Shown here: positions 1 to 11,290 of the stretch, piece by piece
How positions within the stretch are numbered: position 1 is the first letter of the stretch
Layout of the letters: each line of letters begins with the position of its first letter
Assembly (NCBI GenBank): GCA_021234155.1
Contig: JAJEKV010000077.1
Coordinates: 5,383,091-5,447,090 of the forward strand
Source: Isoetes taiwanensis
Lineage: Eukaryota; Streptophyta; Lycopodiopsida; Isoetales; Isoetaceae
Direction of reading: 5' to 3'
Length of the DNA: 64,000 nucleotides
Notes under the pieces: model-generated
What the model saw: only the letters and a program-made list of their open reading frames with translations
The model's database searches: none
What the model was told of the DNA's origin: nothing
Translations under genes and position numbers: made by a program

Positions 1-173
1 AAGTAGCGCATTTTCCTCAGATTTTCTAATCAGATTGAGTGTGATTTAATATACCAAAGTTCTTTGCAAAAATCGGCAGCAACAGAGTTGTTGGCTTGGG
101 TTTTGGTGTTTATAAGCTATCCATCAAGGTTTTTCTCATTTGCTAAGCGTATTAGCTTTAAAGCTGTGCTAGA

Positions 174-2162
174 ATGGCAGGGAAAACGTGGTTATTCTTC
201 ATGATTTTTCTTGCTTTGTTTCTAGCGAATGGAGAAGGCAGCATAACATGCGAAGCCACCGACAGACAGGCCCTGTTGGGTTTCAAAGCTGGCATTCAAT
301 ATGATCCATCTTTGCGGTTGCAGACCTGGAAAGGGCTAAACTGTTGCCAATGGGATGGAATAACCTGTGACAGAAATTCTGGCCGAGTGGTTAGGCTGGA
401 TTTGGAAGGCCTTTATTCAACTGACGATTCTATCATGTATTCCACAATGAAGGGCACCATATCAGATTCTATTGGTGATCTTGCATTCCTGGAGCAAATT
501 TCTTTCTCTAGCCAGGAAGATCTTACCGGCAATATTCCTGCATCAATTGGAAAGCTAACAAGGTTGAAGGGGCTGTTTCTGGATGGAAATAAGTTTACTG
601 GCTCGCTTCCAAGTTCAATTGGGAAGCTTATAAATTTAGAAAAGCTTTATGTAAGCAAGAACAAGCTAACGGGACCCATTCCTTCTGAGATTGGGAATCT
701 GCGCAGCCTTCAACAGCTTGATCTCCAGATCAATTTCTTATCAGGCAATATTCCAAGCTCTATTGGGGGTTTAAAAGGCATACAGCTGCTTGATATTTCT
801 GATAACCAGATTTCTGGGGTTATTCCAGACTCTGTGGGTCTTCTTTCAACCCTCACAACACTTAATCTTTTCTCTAATCGGCTGAGTGGAGCAGTGCCGA
901 GTTCTTTAGGAAATATGGCATCTCTGCAATTTCTTGATATGCACGGCAATGCTCTATCAGGAGCTTTACCGCCATCACTGGGGAAAGCGGCCAGTCTAGA
1001 ACGCATTCAACTTCAGCAGAATAAATTCTTGGGTGCCATTCCTCCTTCTTGGGGTAGTCTTTCCAAGCTCCAGCTGCTTGATCTTTCAGAAAATATGCTT
1101 TCCGGTGGTATTCCTGATTCCTTTGGCAATCTGAAGAGTCTGGTAGACTTAAATTTGCAAAAGAATCAGCTGACTGGCCCCATTCCTCAAACTCTGGCTA
1201 ATGTTCCTGATCTTACTACTCTGGATCTTTCTTTCAACAGGCTAAAATTGGGTGGAATACCACGCTGGATCAAGCCAAGCGCCTGGAATGTGCGCCTTTC
1301 TTTAGCTGGCTGTGGGCTAAGTGGTCCGATTCCTTCATGGCTTTCTACTTACAACATGGGTCTCCTTGATCTTTCTTCAAACAAGCTCACAGGCCCGATT
1401 CCTTCATGGGTTAGTAATTTCAAGATCATGTTTTCTCTTAATTTATCCAACAATGCTCTCGCTTCCACTCTGCCAGATTTTAGCAAGATGGCTATTCTCT
1501 CTACCCTGGATCTGCATTCCAACAATCTCTATGGCACCATTTCTTCCCTTTCTTCTTTGAAATACAGCCTAGATGTTGGGTATGTGGACCTTTCGTTTAA
1601 TTCCTTCACTGGTCCTTTGCCAGTTGAGTTTGGTAGTGGTTCAGCTGCAAGGCTTCAAACGCTGATTCTTTCTCATAATAGGATTTCAGGCTCCATTCCT
1701 GCTGCTTATGGATCCATCACAGAGCTGCAAACTCTAGATTTATCAAGGAATTTGTTATCAGGGAGCATTCCAGCACAGGTTTTGGGAAGTAAGAGTTTAA
1801 AGGTTTTGAATCTTTCTGCTAACAGATTGAGTGGTGTCATTGCACCTACTATTGGAGCATTGCTAACTAAGTTGGATCTGAGTGCAAATATGCTTTCTGG
1901 GACTCTACCTAAAACACTGGGAAAGCTGAGCCAACTGAAGGAGTTGAATTTGTCTTTGAACAAGCTGACAGGGGGAATTCCTGTGGAAGTGCTTTTACTG
2001 AAGAATTTGATCAAACTGGATTTGTCACACAATTTTCTTTCTGGTGAAATTCCAAGGGGTCAAGGTGTACAGAGGTTCCCAGCTTCAGCATTTGAAGGCA
2101 ACACTGCACTTTGTGGATCTCCTCTTCCTCCTTGTAACAACAGGCACAAAAGACATAAGTAA
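174..2162 (+). CDS. Secreted leucine-rich-repeat protein (LRR receptor-like protein without kinase)
   Basis: An intact 662-residue, single-exon frame from an ATG with stops upstream. Residues 1-22 form a hydrophobic signal peptide. An LRRNT cap follows, with the plant motif LLGFKAGI, a CCQWDGITC cysteine block and RVVRLDL. About 22 plant-type repeats (LxxLxLxxNxLxGxIP) run from about residue 95 to 625. The C-terminal cap is EGNTALCGSPLPPC followed by a short basic tail. No transmembrane helix or kinase follows, so the product is probably secreted to the apoplast. There it could bind a ligand or partner receptor, as DRT100/PII-2-like LRR proteins and receptor-like proteins do. A degenerate repeat near residues 365-390 (KPSAWNVRLSLAGCGLSG) may be the island-like interruption of the solenoid. 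A TATA-like TTTATAAG lies about 65 bases before the ATG. The protein class is certain; ligand and pathway cannot be told from sequence. Confidence 0.93.
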   Translation: MAGKTWLFFMIFLALFLANGEGSITCEATDRQALLGFKAGIQYDPSLRLQTWKGLNCCQWDGITCDRNSGRVVRLDLEGLYSTDDSIMYSTMKGTISDSIGDLAFLEQISFSSQEDLTGNIPASIGKLTRLKGLFLDGNKFTGSLPSSIGKLINLEKLYVSKNKLTGPIPSEIGNLRSLQQLDLQINFLSGNIPSSIGGLKGIQLLDISDNQISGVIPDSVGLLSTLTTLNLFSNRLSGAVPSSLGNMASLQFLDMHGNALSGALPPSLGKAASLERIQLQQNKFLGAIPPSWGSLSKLQLLDLSENMLSGGIPDSFGNLKSLVDLNLQKNQLTGPIPQTLANVPDLTTLDLSFNRLKLGGIPRWIKPSAWNVRLSLAGCGLSGPIPSWLSTYNMGLLDLSSNKLTGPIPSWVSNFKIMFSLNLSNNALASTLPDFSKMAILSTLDLHSNNLYGTISSLSSLKYSLDVGYVDLSFNSFTGPLPVEFGSGSAARLQTLILSHNRISGSIPAAYGSITELQTLDLSRNLLSGSIPAQVLGSKSLKVLNLSANRLSGVIAPTIGALLTKLDLSANMLSGTLPKTLGKLSQLKELNLSLNKLTGGIPVEVLLLKNLIKLDLSHNFLSGEIPRGQGVQRFPASAFEGNTALCGSPLPPCNNRHKRHK

Positions 2163-3510
2163 AAAGGCAAAGCATTTACTGTAAGCTTCCTTTGTACAGA
2201 GAGACATACATACATAGTTTTTGAGAAATGAGAAATATGGGCTTTTAGCCACAGAAAGGACGTTATTTTTGTTGTCAAATGTGCTGTCAAGGGTGAAGGG
2301 TGTTTTCACATAATACTTGTTAATTGGATTAGTTTATTTCCTCCTAGAGGCAGTTTTGTATGATAATTTTGTTTGTTTTTGCCTTGAAATCTGTTCTTCT
2401 TTGTCTCCTTTGAAGCTGTTGAATGCATACATTTAATGAAGCATACGTTTCCTCCATTAAAGCTTTTCCTTTCCTTACGCTTGAAACGTAGTGGTCTTTG
2501 TTGGAGGGAAATATGCGATGCAGGTCTTCCAAATCAAGCGAAACTTTTTCTGTAGATCTTGTGATCTTGAAAAAGAGTCCCTTCACGTGGAAAATTGCAT
2601 CATCCTACCTTAGCATTCAATTTAGCCATTCGTTCGCTAATTAAAGAAAGGCCTTCTTGTGCTTGTTGCACGTAGGTAGCAAACACGAAACACTACCAAT
2701 AAAATAAAAAGAAAATCTGAGTCCATTCTCTGATGCGAAAGACGATTTTTTATTCAAGTACAATATTGCGTTGCAAATGCTACATCAGAGTTTCAAATAA
2801 TTAAACTTGAAAATAAGCCACTATTGGCTACTTGATAGCTAGCTACACTTTATAAATGGACCTAAGCATTTGTTTTTGTTTAGTTATATCAAAAATACTA
2901 CTAGCTTTTTTAAGTTTTAAAAGTTATATTAAACTCCCTTCAACTTGAACTTGAACTTAAAACCGTAAGGGTTTCCTCTGAAGAAAAGAAAATCAGAGCA
3001 AATTTTTCGGTGGCTGTGGTCGGCAAGTAATTAATTTGATGCAATTTAATTCCTACGGCTGCTTCGGAAGAGCTTTTCTTCGAAGCTTTTTTTTTTTTTT
3101 CCCTGTTCTTAGCTCTTCCTCTGGCGGTGTGGCGATTTGTCTAAACCAGAAGCATTTCCAGGTAAGAATCAATCAAATTTTCTAGATTTTTGAAAGTGAT
3201 GTTGGCGCAATTTCCTGATATAAAACCATCGGAATGTTTGCTTGACAGCTTATAAAAAGTGCAGCATGTTCCTAGTGTCCAGTTTCACGAAAGGCTTGCA
3301 GATGAGATGGTTTGTAGTCTCTCCCGAAACATCAAACAATTGAACTATCATTGACTATGCGACCATACTTACACATTGTGAACTGTATAAATAACAGTCA
3401 GATGAATACTAGAGAATCTAGGGGGACATCTAAGGAAACCTTGATAGAATTTAGGGGAATCTTAGGAAATGTAAGCGCAAGAAGAGCATACACCCTTAGA
3501 ATTTTTTGAT
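2163..3510. other. 3' flank and intergenic DNA, no gene seen
   Basis: AT-rich flank of the LRR gene. The small frames here (for example minus 2344-2586) have no recognisable domain and no clear exon signals. The first few hundred bases probably include the 3' UTR. A run of 14 T lies near 3088-3101. Confidence 0.5.
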
Positions 3511-3514
3511 CAGA

Positions 3515-3861
3515 TGTGGAAACCCTTCCTAATTTCCCCCGTTTGTAGAAACCCTTCCTATTTTCCCATGACATTGGAAAATAGGAAGGGTTTCCATTTG
3601 AATTAAAACATGTGAATATTAAAAATACTAAAAAAAAAAAAGGTGGAAACCCTTCCCATTTTCCATGGAAACCCTTCCGGTTTTCAAAATTGGAAACCCT
3701 TCCCATTTTCCACGGAAACCCTTCCTATTTTCCAAACTTAGAAATTCGGAAGGGTTTCCATGGAAATTATTCCATGGAAACCCTTCCTGGTTTTAATGAA
3801 AGCCGGAAGGGTTTCCATGGAAAATAGGAAGGGTTACCATGGAAATTTGGAATGGTTTCCA
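3515..3861. repeat. Cluster of inverted GGAAACCCTTCC words
   Basis: About twelve exact or near copies of the 12-mer GGAAACCCTTCC or its reverse complement GGAAGGGTTTCC occur in under 350 bases, in both orientations and often next to CCATGG. Two head-to-head copies separated by AT would make a 26-bp palindrome; the region holds several partial versions of that. Spacers are AT-rich (ATTTTCC, TTTTCAAAATT). The apparent short proteins on both strands here (repeated KGFHG / ETLP) are translations of the repeat and are not genes. The layout resembles the unrelated palindrome field at 37-44 kb. Confidence 0.85.
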
Positions 3862-4787
3862 CGGGAGGCCAACCCAAATCGGGCGTACTTAAAACCATCG
3901 ATTAGAGTTTGGTCTAGATAACAAACTAGTTTAGAATACAACATGTCTCATAAGATGCATTAATGTAAGGTGATATGTAGGAAGGACTAAATGAGCAATG
4001 TTGATGTGGTGTCTCATGGGACTGGTTGATGTGGTGGTGTGCAGGTCTGACTGCCTTCAACTAGGAACTTACATCTACTGCCCACGCCAATGGATTCCCT
4101 AAATTCCCCACGGTGTAATTAACAATCCTGATTGCCAGTAGTCCCAGATTACTATTGTTTCTAACTCTTGCAACAGTTACCTAAGTCAACAACATCTGTT
4201 GAAGGTCGGGGGATCTACCTTCTTTATACATGAAATTCCACCTGCATAGTCAAGAACCCCTAGTGTACGTGTTGCTGATAGGCAAAATTGACCCTTCCCT
4301 ATGATTTTATAGCTATAAGAACTTCCAAAAACTCCTATGACTCCTAGTATACATACGAAAAAAGGTCAATAGTCACCCTCTCATGTTTATGCACTTAGTT
4401 TTGACAGTTTTCGAGAGAGTGAAGCCCCCTTAGGTTGCAGGAAGAAGAAGATCTAATTACTAAGCTTACTACTCACCATAAATGCAAGGAACAACTCCTA
4501 GAGCAAACCAACTAGCCCCAGGCATCTATTTCTCATACACATTAAAAAGTAAAGCTCTAAAGATAAAAAGACATAGGCTTGAAGCATCTGATTCCTTCTT
4601 CATAATATGGGTTCCCCTTAATTCTGCATTTTATATTTTGATACATCCTCTAGACCGGCCAATTTTTTCTCCGACCCAGCTTGTACTGGATATGGTGGAA
4701 GCTTAGTTGCACCAAAACTATTATATCTACATGTTCGTCGCATGCAACAGCCACAGTTCTCTTTAGGAGGATCCACCTCTTATTTTC
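3862..4787. other. No gene seen; possible remnant LTR
   Basis: No coding signal. The stretch lies downstream, in the minus-strand sense, of the Ty3/gypsy integrase fragment at 5.4 kb. A purine-rich tract on the minus strand (plus-strand ACTCCCCCTTCCCCAC near 5143-5158) looks like a polypurine tract, so part of about 3.9-5.14 kb may be that element's 3' LTR. I could not define its ends. Confidence 0.3.
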
Positions 4788-4978
4788 CTACGACAAAAAT
4801 AGGTAGAAATGGCACAAAAGTGACATTTATGCTCTGCCTTTTTATAGAGCATAAATGTCACTTTTATGTCATTTATGACGTTTGTGCTCTCCAAATGACA
4901 CAAAAGTGACATTTATCTCTATAAAAAGGCGGAGCATAAATGTCACTTTTGTGCCATTTCTACCTATTTTTGTAGTAG
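4788..4978. mobile_element. Foldback (MITE-like) element
   Basis: A 191-bp inverted repeat. The left arm (about 4788-4850) and right arm (about 4916-4978) are near-perfect reverse complements over roughly 62 bases, with termini CTACGACAAAAATAG and CTATTTTTGTAGTAG. The middle contains further inverted copies of AAAAGTGACATTTAT, so the whole folds into a long nested hairpin. There is no coding capacity. No clear target duplication longer than the dinucleotide TC is visible. Such structures are non-autonomous DNA transposons or foldback elements; transcription across it would give a near-perfect hairpin RNA. Confidence 0.75.
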
Positions 4979-5356
4979 TCCATGTGGGCCAATAGCACCG
5001 ATAATTACAATCAAATTTAAACATACTTCTAATTTAGCTAACTTCTTTACAATTTATTTGCTAAACTATACGGACATAGGCATTATTCCCGAGCCTAACT
5101 ATAATGATGTCTACCGGACTCTCAAACTCAAGCCTTAAACTATACTCCCCCTTCCCCACAAAAGGACCTTGGCCTCCAAGGGTTCTACTTTATTGAGGAT
5201 GGTGTTGGATGTACTTTTGATTCCCAGGTGGCGTACTCCACAACATCTCTATTATGCAAAATTTCGAATGCGTTTACCTAGAGCGCTTCAGGTCTTATAG
5301 TAGAACTTAATGCTAAAGCGAAGCCTGTGGATTAACCACGTTATTCATGAGTTGAG

Positions 5357-5797
5357 TTACATGAAAAACTCCACCTCCTTGGGTAGTTTCAAATTATAGG
5401 CCATGTTCCTGACCCTTTTAGGTACTGTAAAGGGCCCAACATAGCAGAATGTCACCTTACCTTTGATCAACCGTCTCCGAGTTGCAACTTTAAGAATAGA
5501 GGGATAAACATAATGTAGAAATGCTTGATCTCCTTTTTCAAAGGTTGTATGCCTACAATATTGATTGGCTCTAGTTTGAGCTCGATCCTTGGCTTTAGCC
5601 AAGCTAATCCTACATCGTTGCAATATATGGTTAGCTGCTTCAGTTCTAAATGACTGATATGTCATCACATGAATACGTGGGTCATGGCTCATCAACGCCA
5701 TGAATGTGCTCATTCTAATGCTAGTATGATAACCATTTTTTATGGCAAATTCTGCATATAAAATATTATCTTCCCACTTCGTTTGTTTCTCAAGTCA
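5357..5797 (-). pseudogene. Ty3/gypsy integrase C-terminal fragment
   Basis: An open minus-strand frame that continues upstream of its first ATG. It reads through WEDNILYAEFAIKNGY (end of the integrase core, equivalent to the usual W-x-x-xLPxxEFAYN), then a basic helix, then FEKGDQAFLHY and YVGPFTV..VRNMAYNLKLP. Those last motifs are the GPY/F module that ends chromovirus-type integrases. Neither the integrase catalytic D,D,E part nor reverse transcriptase is found next to it, so it is a truncated remnant. A minus-strand polypurine-like tract near 5150 fits the end of the same element. Confidence 0.8.
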
Positions 5798-6700
5798 ACA
5801 CATTCTCTAATCTACTGGAGAGGGATGGCTCCCATGTCTTTCTAGCATGGAAATTACTATTAGATCTGAATAATATCTTATCCTGAGAAGAAGAAGGTGG
5901 ATTCCCTATAGTAACTCAGGGTTAGAGAGGATCGGATTTTTAGCTATAAATTACATGCCTAGAAGTAGTGGGGTCCCCCTCTTTTTTTGTGATAGTTTTT
6001 TCTATCCATGTCTTATGGCGACAATATTGTACGATTTGTTACATTTTTAATATTATACAAGCCCCCAAGGGTTTATGTTAATCCTCTATAACAAATTTAT
6101 GACAGGGAAAACATGGTCACACTTCCATACAATTGTAGATGAGTTCAATGTACTTTGAACAATAAATGAATAGGCAAGCCTCCAAGGGGCGTTCTGCATA
6201 TCCCATAGGAGTTTCTTTTTTTTTGTCTATTCATAGATATGACATGTCTGATAAGTTTTACAATTCAACAATACCTAGCTAATGCCATTGAGGATTCAAA
6301 CACTACATATATGCTGATTTCCTTCAAATGATCGAGGCTTTATAAGAAAGGGCCAACCTCAATATCTTTTGGTGGAATACCATCTTGTAGAAAGTTGTTG
6401 TCAAATGTAGTGAGGCTTTATAAGCAAGTGATATCTTCAACATGTTTTGGTAGAAAACCATATTGCAGAAAGATGTCGAATATAGCACATGATGTTCATG
6501 CCATTTCAAAGCTTAAAAAAAAAACTATTTTAATTTGTCTTCAACGGATGAGTCTTAATCTTTTTCTTTGTAGATAATATAGTACATAGTCACAATGTGG
6601 ACAACAAAATACTCCCATTTAGCATAATATACACCATGGTCTATAAAATTGAGCTACATGATCCTCTATTAATAATACAAGATGGTAGTGCAATGCCATA
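5798..6700. other. No gene seen
   Basis: AT-rich sequence without recognisable coding or repeat structure, apart from a short internal duplication around 6330-6470 (copies of GAGGCTTTATAAG followed by related text). Confidence 0.4.
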
Positions 6701-6710
6701 TGCACCACAC

Positions 6711-6763
6711 CCAATACCTCTCGCATGCTAAGCGAGTGCTCTACCATCTAAGCTACATTCCCC
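6711..6763 (-). pseudogene. Truncated tRNA-Ala (AGC) gene
   Basis: On the minus strand the sequence follows a eukaryotic tRNA-Ala from the 5' end: acceptor GGGG, box A region TAGCTTAGATGGTAGAGC, then the anticodon stem-loop CTCGCTTAGCATGCGAG with AGC anticodon. The T arm (GGTTCGA box B) and the 3' acceptor half are missing; the sequence runs into unrelated DNA. One extra A sits in the 5' acceptor arm. It cannot fold as a full tRNA, so it is a pseudogene or a tRNA-derived repeat head. Confidence 0.75.
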
Positions 6764-6904
6764 ATACCACAAAGTAAACGAGAGTGGATCTTTATGCACA
6801 GTTTCTCCAATGATCATGTTTGAATTTTCTAAGGAAGGAAGAAGGAAAGAGATATAACAAGAGACGTTTCAAATTAAAGAGAAGATTGACAATTACTAGC
6901 TTTT

Positions 6905-7219
6905 GCATCAAGTCATCAGGCAGTTCATCTATGCGGATGACGTCGACCTCCTGGCCCACACTCTACAGGATATGCAGTCTCATTTAGGTGCCCTGGATGC
7001 ATTCTGCCAGGCCATAGACATGCATTTCAATCTGGCAAGACTAAGGTGGTCCTAATATCATCCTTACACCACCCTAGGCCCCCTTCACTCATCCATCGGG
7101 GGCAAATTGTGGAGGTGACGTCCACCTACAAGTACTTGGGAGTGGTGTTTCCTTCTTCACTATGTTGGGACACATCCATCCGATTGCGAGTGATGGCAGC
7201 TAGAAAGTGCTCTATGCAA
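6905..7219 (+). pseudogene. LINE reverse transcriptase fragment, 5' part
   Basis: Translates as QFIYADDVDLLAH (the RT catalytic YADD box at 6930-6941), then a helix ending NLxKTKVVL, then TYKYLGVVF and VMAARKCSMQC. These are RT palm/thumb motifs of non-LTR retrotransposons. A missing base in the GKTK region shifts the frame. The fragment stops exactly at the TGCAA target duplication of the copia element and resumes at 12201, so it is the left half of one interrupted LINE copy. Confidence 0.8.
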
Positions 7220-7558
7220 TGTCGAGATATATGATATCGAGATCACCATCTTGCTGCTTGACAGCACTGATAGCACTCAGCACAGAGGTGCTGACTATGT
7301 GCTGAATCAGCACTTCATCAGCACCTACACCAGCCCACCCACTTGCCTTAATTAGCTACGGCACCGACTTGCCTTAATTAGTTACGGCATAATTATGTGT
7401 GGTTGGTAACGGGAGCAGTTATTATTTACTGCCCCTTTTTATATCTTGTATTCATACTTACGTTTAATACAATTCCAATTTGCCTTTGTTTTGGGAGCTT
7501 GCGCTCTCGGATATTGGTGTGCATCCCCTTCTCTCCCTTTCTTGGTGCAACCTTGACA
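7220..7558 (+). repeat. 5' LTR of the copia element
   Basis: 339 bp, TG..CA bounded with short inverted termini TGTC/GACA. Contains TTTTTATATCTTG (a TATA-like region near 7436) and an adjacent TTCATACTT, followed by TTAATACAATTCC, which may mark promoter and polyadenylation signals. The related 3' copy is at 11869. Confidence 0.92.
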
Positions 7559-7608
7559 TGATATCAGAGCACTAGGTGTGCTGAGATTGATTCAAGATCA
7601 ACACAGCA

Positions 7609-8480
7609 ATGGAGAAGGATGCAAGCTACAACCAGATTACCTTCCCTGGCGGTCGTGTGATTCAAATCTTCGATGGCACAGGTTTCCAGCAATGGAAGAG
7701 AAGAATGACTCTCATTCTTAAGGCTGAAGGAGTTTGGGGAATTGTTAGTGGCCAAGAACCAGCACCCGAGCTTGCATCAGATGGCAAGAATAAATAAATG
7801 TTCTTGATGCTTGGCGGCAGCCGGGATGACAAGGCTATGGCTACGATTGGGCTTTTGTTGTTTGAATCTCTTCTTGATGAGGTTCAGAAGGAGAACAACC
7901 ATGATTTATGGAATGCTCTCATCCGGGAGCATGAAAAGAAGACCCATACACAAATTGGGCATTTGTATCTTTGAAGTGGTGAATATCTTGTTTGGGAAGA
8001 GGCCGAGAGTCTTGACAAATTCATGACTGCATGAAGAACACCTTCGGAAGATTGAAGCCTACGGAGAAGAGAATAAGATCTCTCCTTCATTGCAATTATT
8101 TTTTCTTTCTTAGATCCTTACCCAATTCTTTTCCATGCCTTGCGCAGCAATCTCATGCAAATTGCCGACATGGATCTCAATCGCAATCACTTCCGGCAAG
8201 GAGGAGATCATGATGAGGAAGGATCTTTGGGATTATCAAAGACGAGCACAATGCTTTCTTTGCAGGTCATTCGAGCCTAAATCCTATGCAAAAGGGAATG
8301 AAAAGGCTAAGAAAAAGAAGAATAACAAGAATAAAGATGGCTTCAAGGGTGCCGGCAAACAAAACACTGACATCAGCAAAGCGGGTTTGTGACTATTGCA
8401 AGAAAGGCAATCATACCACAGTAGAATGTAGGAAGAAGATGAAGGATCTTGAGCACAAACTGAAAGCTTTGGAGACAAAC
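7609..8480 (+). pseudogene. copia gag region
   Basis: Starts 51 bases after the LTR with an ATG; the frame gives FPGGRVIQIFDGTGFQQW and LKAEGVWGIV, the usual copia gag N-terminus (N/G-F-W-xWK..M...L....LW). A stop at about 7795 and later shifts break it. The end, near 8386-8430, carries one CCHC zinc knuckle, CDYCKKGNHTTVEC (C-x2-C-x4-H-x4-C), after a lysine-rich stretch, then a coiled, charged tail. Gag would form the cytoplasmic particle that packages element RNA. Confidence 0.85.
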
Positions 8481-8559
8481 AAAGCTTCAGCCAATGTGGC
8501 CCAAATTGTTGAAGAAGTAAGCGTAGCCAATGTGGTTCCTTGCAGCCGGATTATGTTTA

Positions 8560-9680
8560 TCTTTGTAAACAAGTGGCAGCCCCTCGCTCTATCAAATTCA
8601 TCATGGATTCGGTGCTACGGCTCATATTAGTTGGCACAAAGATTGGTTTGAAAATTTCAGACCTACCTCTTCCAATCACATTGTTCAAATCGGCGACAAT
8701 AGTGAGCATCAAATCTGCGGAATGGGTGACATTCAAGTACCCACAAGTCTTGGTATTTTCACTCTAAAAGGGGTAATGTATGCTCCTACTTTGCGTAAAG
8801 ATCTGATTTACATTTAACGTCTTCTTGATATGGGCACAAGAGTTATCTTTGATAGTGGATTATTTGCATTGTTCGCGAGAAAGGTTACTGGGAAAGAGCC
8901 TTGCTCGTGCTATTATTCGTGACGTAATCTCTACCATTTGGGCCAAGAATATGCTGACCAAGTTGTTCTTGTAGCTGCTGGTAATGGTACACGTGATGCG
9001 TGGCATAAGAGGCTTGGACACATCGGTCCGAAAGCACTCAACCAGCTGCCTCAACTTGTAGACGGTTTTGATCTTCATCAGCACCCTACTCTTGCAAGTT
9101 GTGAGGCTTGTGCATTGGGCAAACAGCACCGCAGATCCTTTACTCTCATTGGCTCTCGTGCTACTGCTCTTCTTGAACTAGTACACACGGATCTTTGTGG
9201 TCCAACTCATGTTCCTTCTCTCTCGGATGCTTATTATTTTCGACATTCATTGATGATTTGAGCAGAAAACATGGGTCTATTTCTTGAAGCGGAAATCTGA
9301 TGCATTTGCCCATTTCCAAGAATGGAAAGCGCTTGTTGAGAACCAAGTAGCCCATCGGATTAAGAAGCTCAGATCTGATAATGGTGGAGAGTTTACCAGT
9401 CAAGCATTCAATCATTTTTTGTCGATCATGGTATTGAGCACCAACTTACCCGAGCCTCATACTCCACAACATAATGCGTTCTTTGAGCGGAAGAATCGCA
9501 AAGCATTGTTGACATGGCACGTTGTTTGCTCGCTCAATCCTCGGCACCCATTCAATTTTGGGCTGAAGCAAAGAAGGTACTCGGTTTACCTACTCAATAG
9601 ATTGCCCATGTTCTTTGTGAAAAATCAGACTTTCAGCGGCATAAAGCCAAATTTGTCTCGCTTGCGTGTCTTTTGATGTC
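8560..9680 (+). pseudogene. copia protease and integrase region
   Basis: About 8595-8815 reads as an aspartic-protease remnant in alternating frames: a WI-x-DSGAT-like site followed by VMYAPTLRKDLI, the usual flap and end. From 8938 a gag-pre-integrase domain is clear: DAWHKRLGHIGPKAL and CEACALGKQHRRSF, i.e. the H-H-C-C zinc site. LVHTDLCGP holds the first catalytic Asp of the integrase core, and LRSDNGGEFTSQAF the second. PHTPQHNAFFERKNR is the catalytic Glu region, where the usual NG.AER is altered to NAFFER. At least three frameshifts separate the pieces. Confidence 0.85.
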
Positions 9681-10196
9681 TTTGCCTTTATGCTTATTCC
9701 CAAAGCAAATCGCAAAAGAAACTTGAGCATACCAGCAAGAAAATGATCTTTGTGGTTTTCTCGACCCGATTTGCAAGCATGGTTATAGGTGATTGATCCG
9801 GATACCAAGAAGCTTTGTGTTAGTCGCGATGTTATTTTTCATGAAGAGGTTTTGGCATTTCAGCAAGGTTCAAAACTCCTAATGTGGAATTTCTTGATAT
9901 CTCTTGCATGGATAGCGGATGACGCCATAGCTTCCAATCCATCGGACTTCGATTTACGATATTCCGGCCTGCGGCTAGTTCCAAAGACTGCAAGCGGTTC
10001 CAAAGACTGCGGTGCAAACACCCCGTTTCACGATCACGGCAAGCAGATCTTGACACATCCAATCAAGGAGGAGATCTTGATCCATCGATCCGGGAGGTGA
10101 TTTTGATCATCTTGATCAAGGAGGAGTTGAAGAAGAACTTGGTGAGGTAAAAGGAAGCGTTTTCCTCCTCAAAGGTTTGCTTTCTATGCCGAAATT

Positions 10197-11290
10197 ATGC
10201 CCAGCATTATGGAGTTTTGTGGTGCTGCTATTATCAGTGAACCCACTAGCTATCGTGAAGCTATTTCATGTGCTGCTGCACCTCATTGGCAGCAGGCAAT
10301 GGACCACGAAATGGATTCTATTGTTCAAAATGGCACTTGGGATTTGGTTCCTCTTCCTCATGATAGGAAGGTCGTTGGTAACAAATGGGGCTACAAATGC
10401 AAGCTCCATCCCGATGGCACCATCGCTGACTACAAAGCACGCTTGGTTGCATTGTGGGTTTCAGCCAAGCAATATGGCATTGATTACTTGGAAACATTTT
10501 CTCCCAATAGTCAAAATGATGAGCATTCGCATTCTTCTTGCATTCTTTGCTCATTATAATCTTGAGGTTCATCAAACAGATGTCAAGACAGCATTTCTTA
10601 ATGGCAAACTTGATGAAGAAATATATATGAAGCAACCTCAGGGTTATGTCAAAGCTGGTGCTGAGCATTTAGTATGCAAATTGACGAAGGCACTTTATGG
10701 GTTAAAACAAGCATCACGTGCTTGGTACAAGACCATAGATTCTTTCTTCAAAGACCAAGGATTCCAGCCTATTGAGGCTGATTCTAATGTCTACATCCGT
10801 CGTCAAGGCAAGTTCTTACTCATCATTGCTTTGTATGTGGATGATTCCTTGCTCATAGGCAACAATAATGAGCACATTGCTGAATTCAAGACAAGGCTTG
10901 CTGCTAAGTTTCCAATGGTAGACTTGGGTGAAGCTCGCTATTGTTTGGGTTTGCAAATTGCAAGAGACCGGAAAAATGGGATTCTTCATATCTCTCAAAA
11001 GAAGTATATTGAAGAAATGCTTGAGCGCTTTGGCATGGCTGATTGCAATCTATCTAAAGTTCCTATGACTCCAGGTACTCTTCTCACTAAGAAAGATTGT
11101 CCACAATCGATCTTTGAACGATCTTTCTATGGCAAAAGTTCCATTTTGGCAATTGATTGGCGGCCTCATGTATTGCATGGTTTGCACGGACCGATATTGC
11201 ATTTTTGTTATAGCTCTCGACCAATTTTCAGCAGATCCGAGGTCATAAGCATTGGGAAATGGCCAAGCACATTCTCCGCTACTTAAAGGG
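10197..11290 (+). pseudogene. copia reverse transcriptase
   Basis: The RT begins around W-x-x-AMDHEMDSIVQNGTWDLV and KVVGNKWGYKCK. A shift near 10500-10530 moves the frame, and the rest reads openly through VHQTDVKTAFLNGKL (catalytic Asp), QPQGYV, KALYGLKQASRAW and the catalytic box YVDDSLLIG (10833 on), where the usual third position M or V is V. LGEARYCLGLQI follows. The text then degrades into the connection domain. These are classic Ty1/copia RT signatures; the shift and loss of residues near ETFSP rule out function. Confidence 0.9.

Noticed and set aside
3398-3827. Small proteins with repeated KGFHG and ETLP
   Set aside because: Translations of the GGAAACCCTTCC cluster on both strands.
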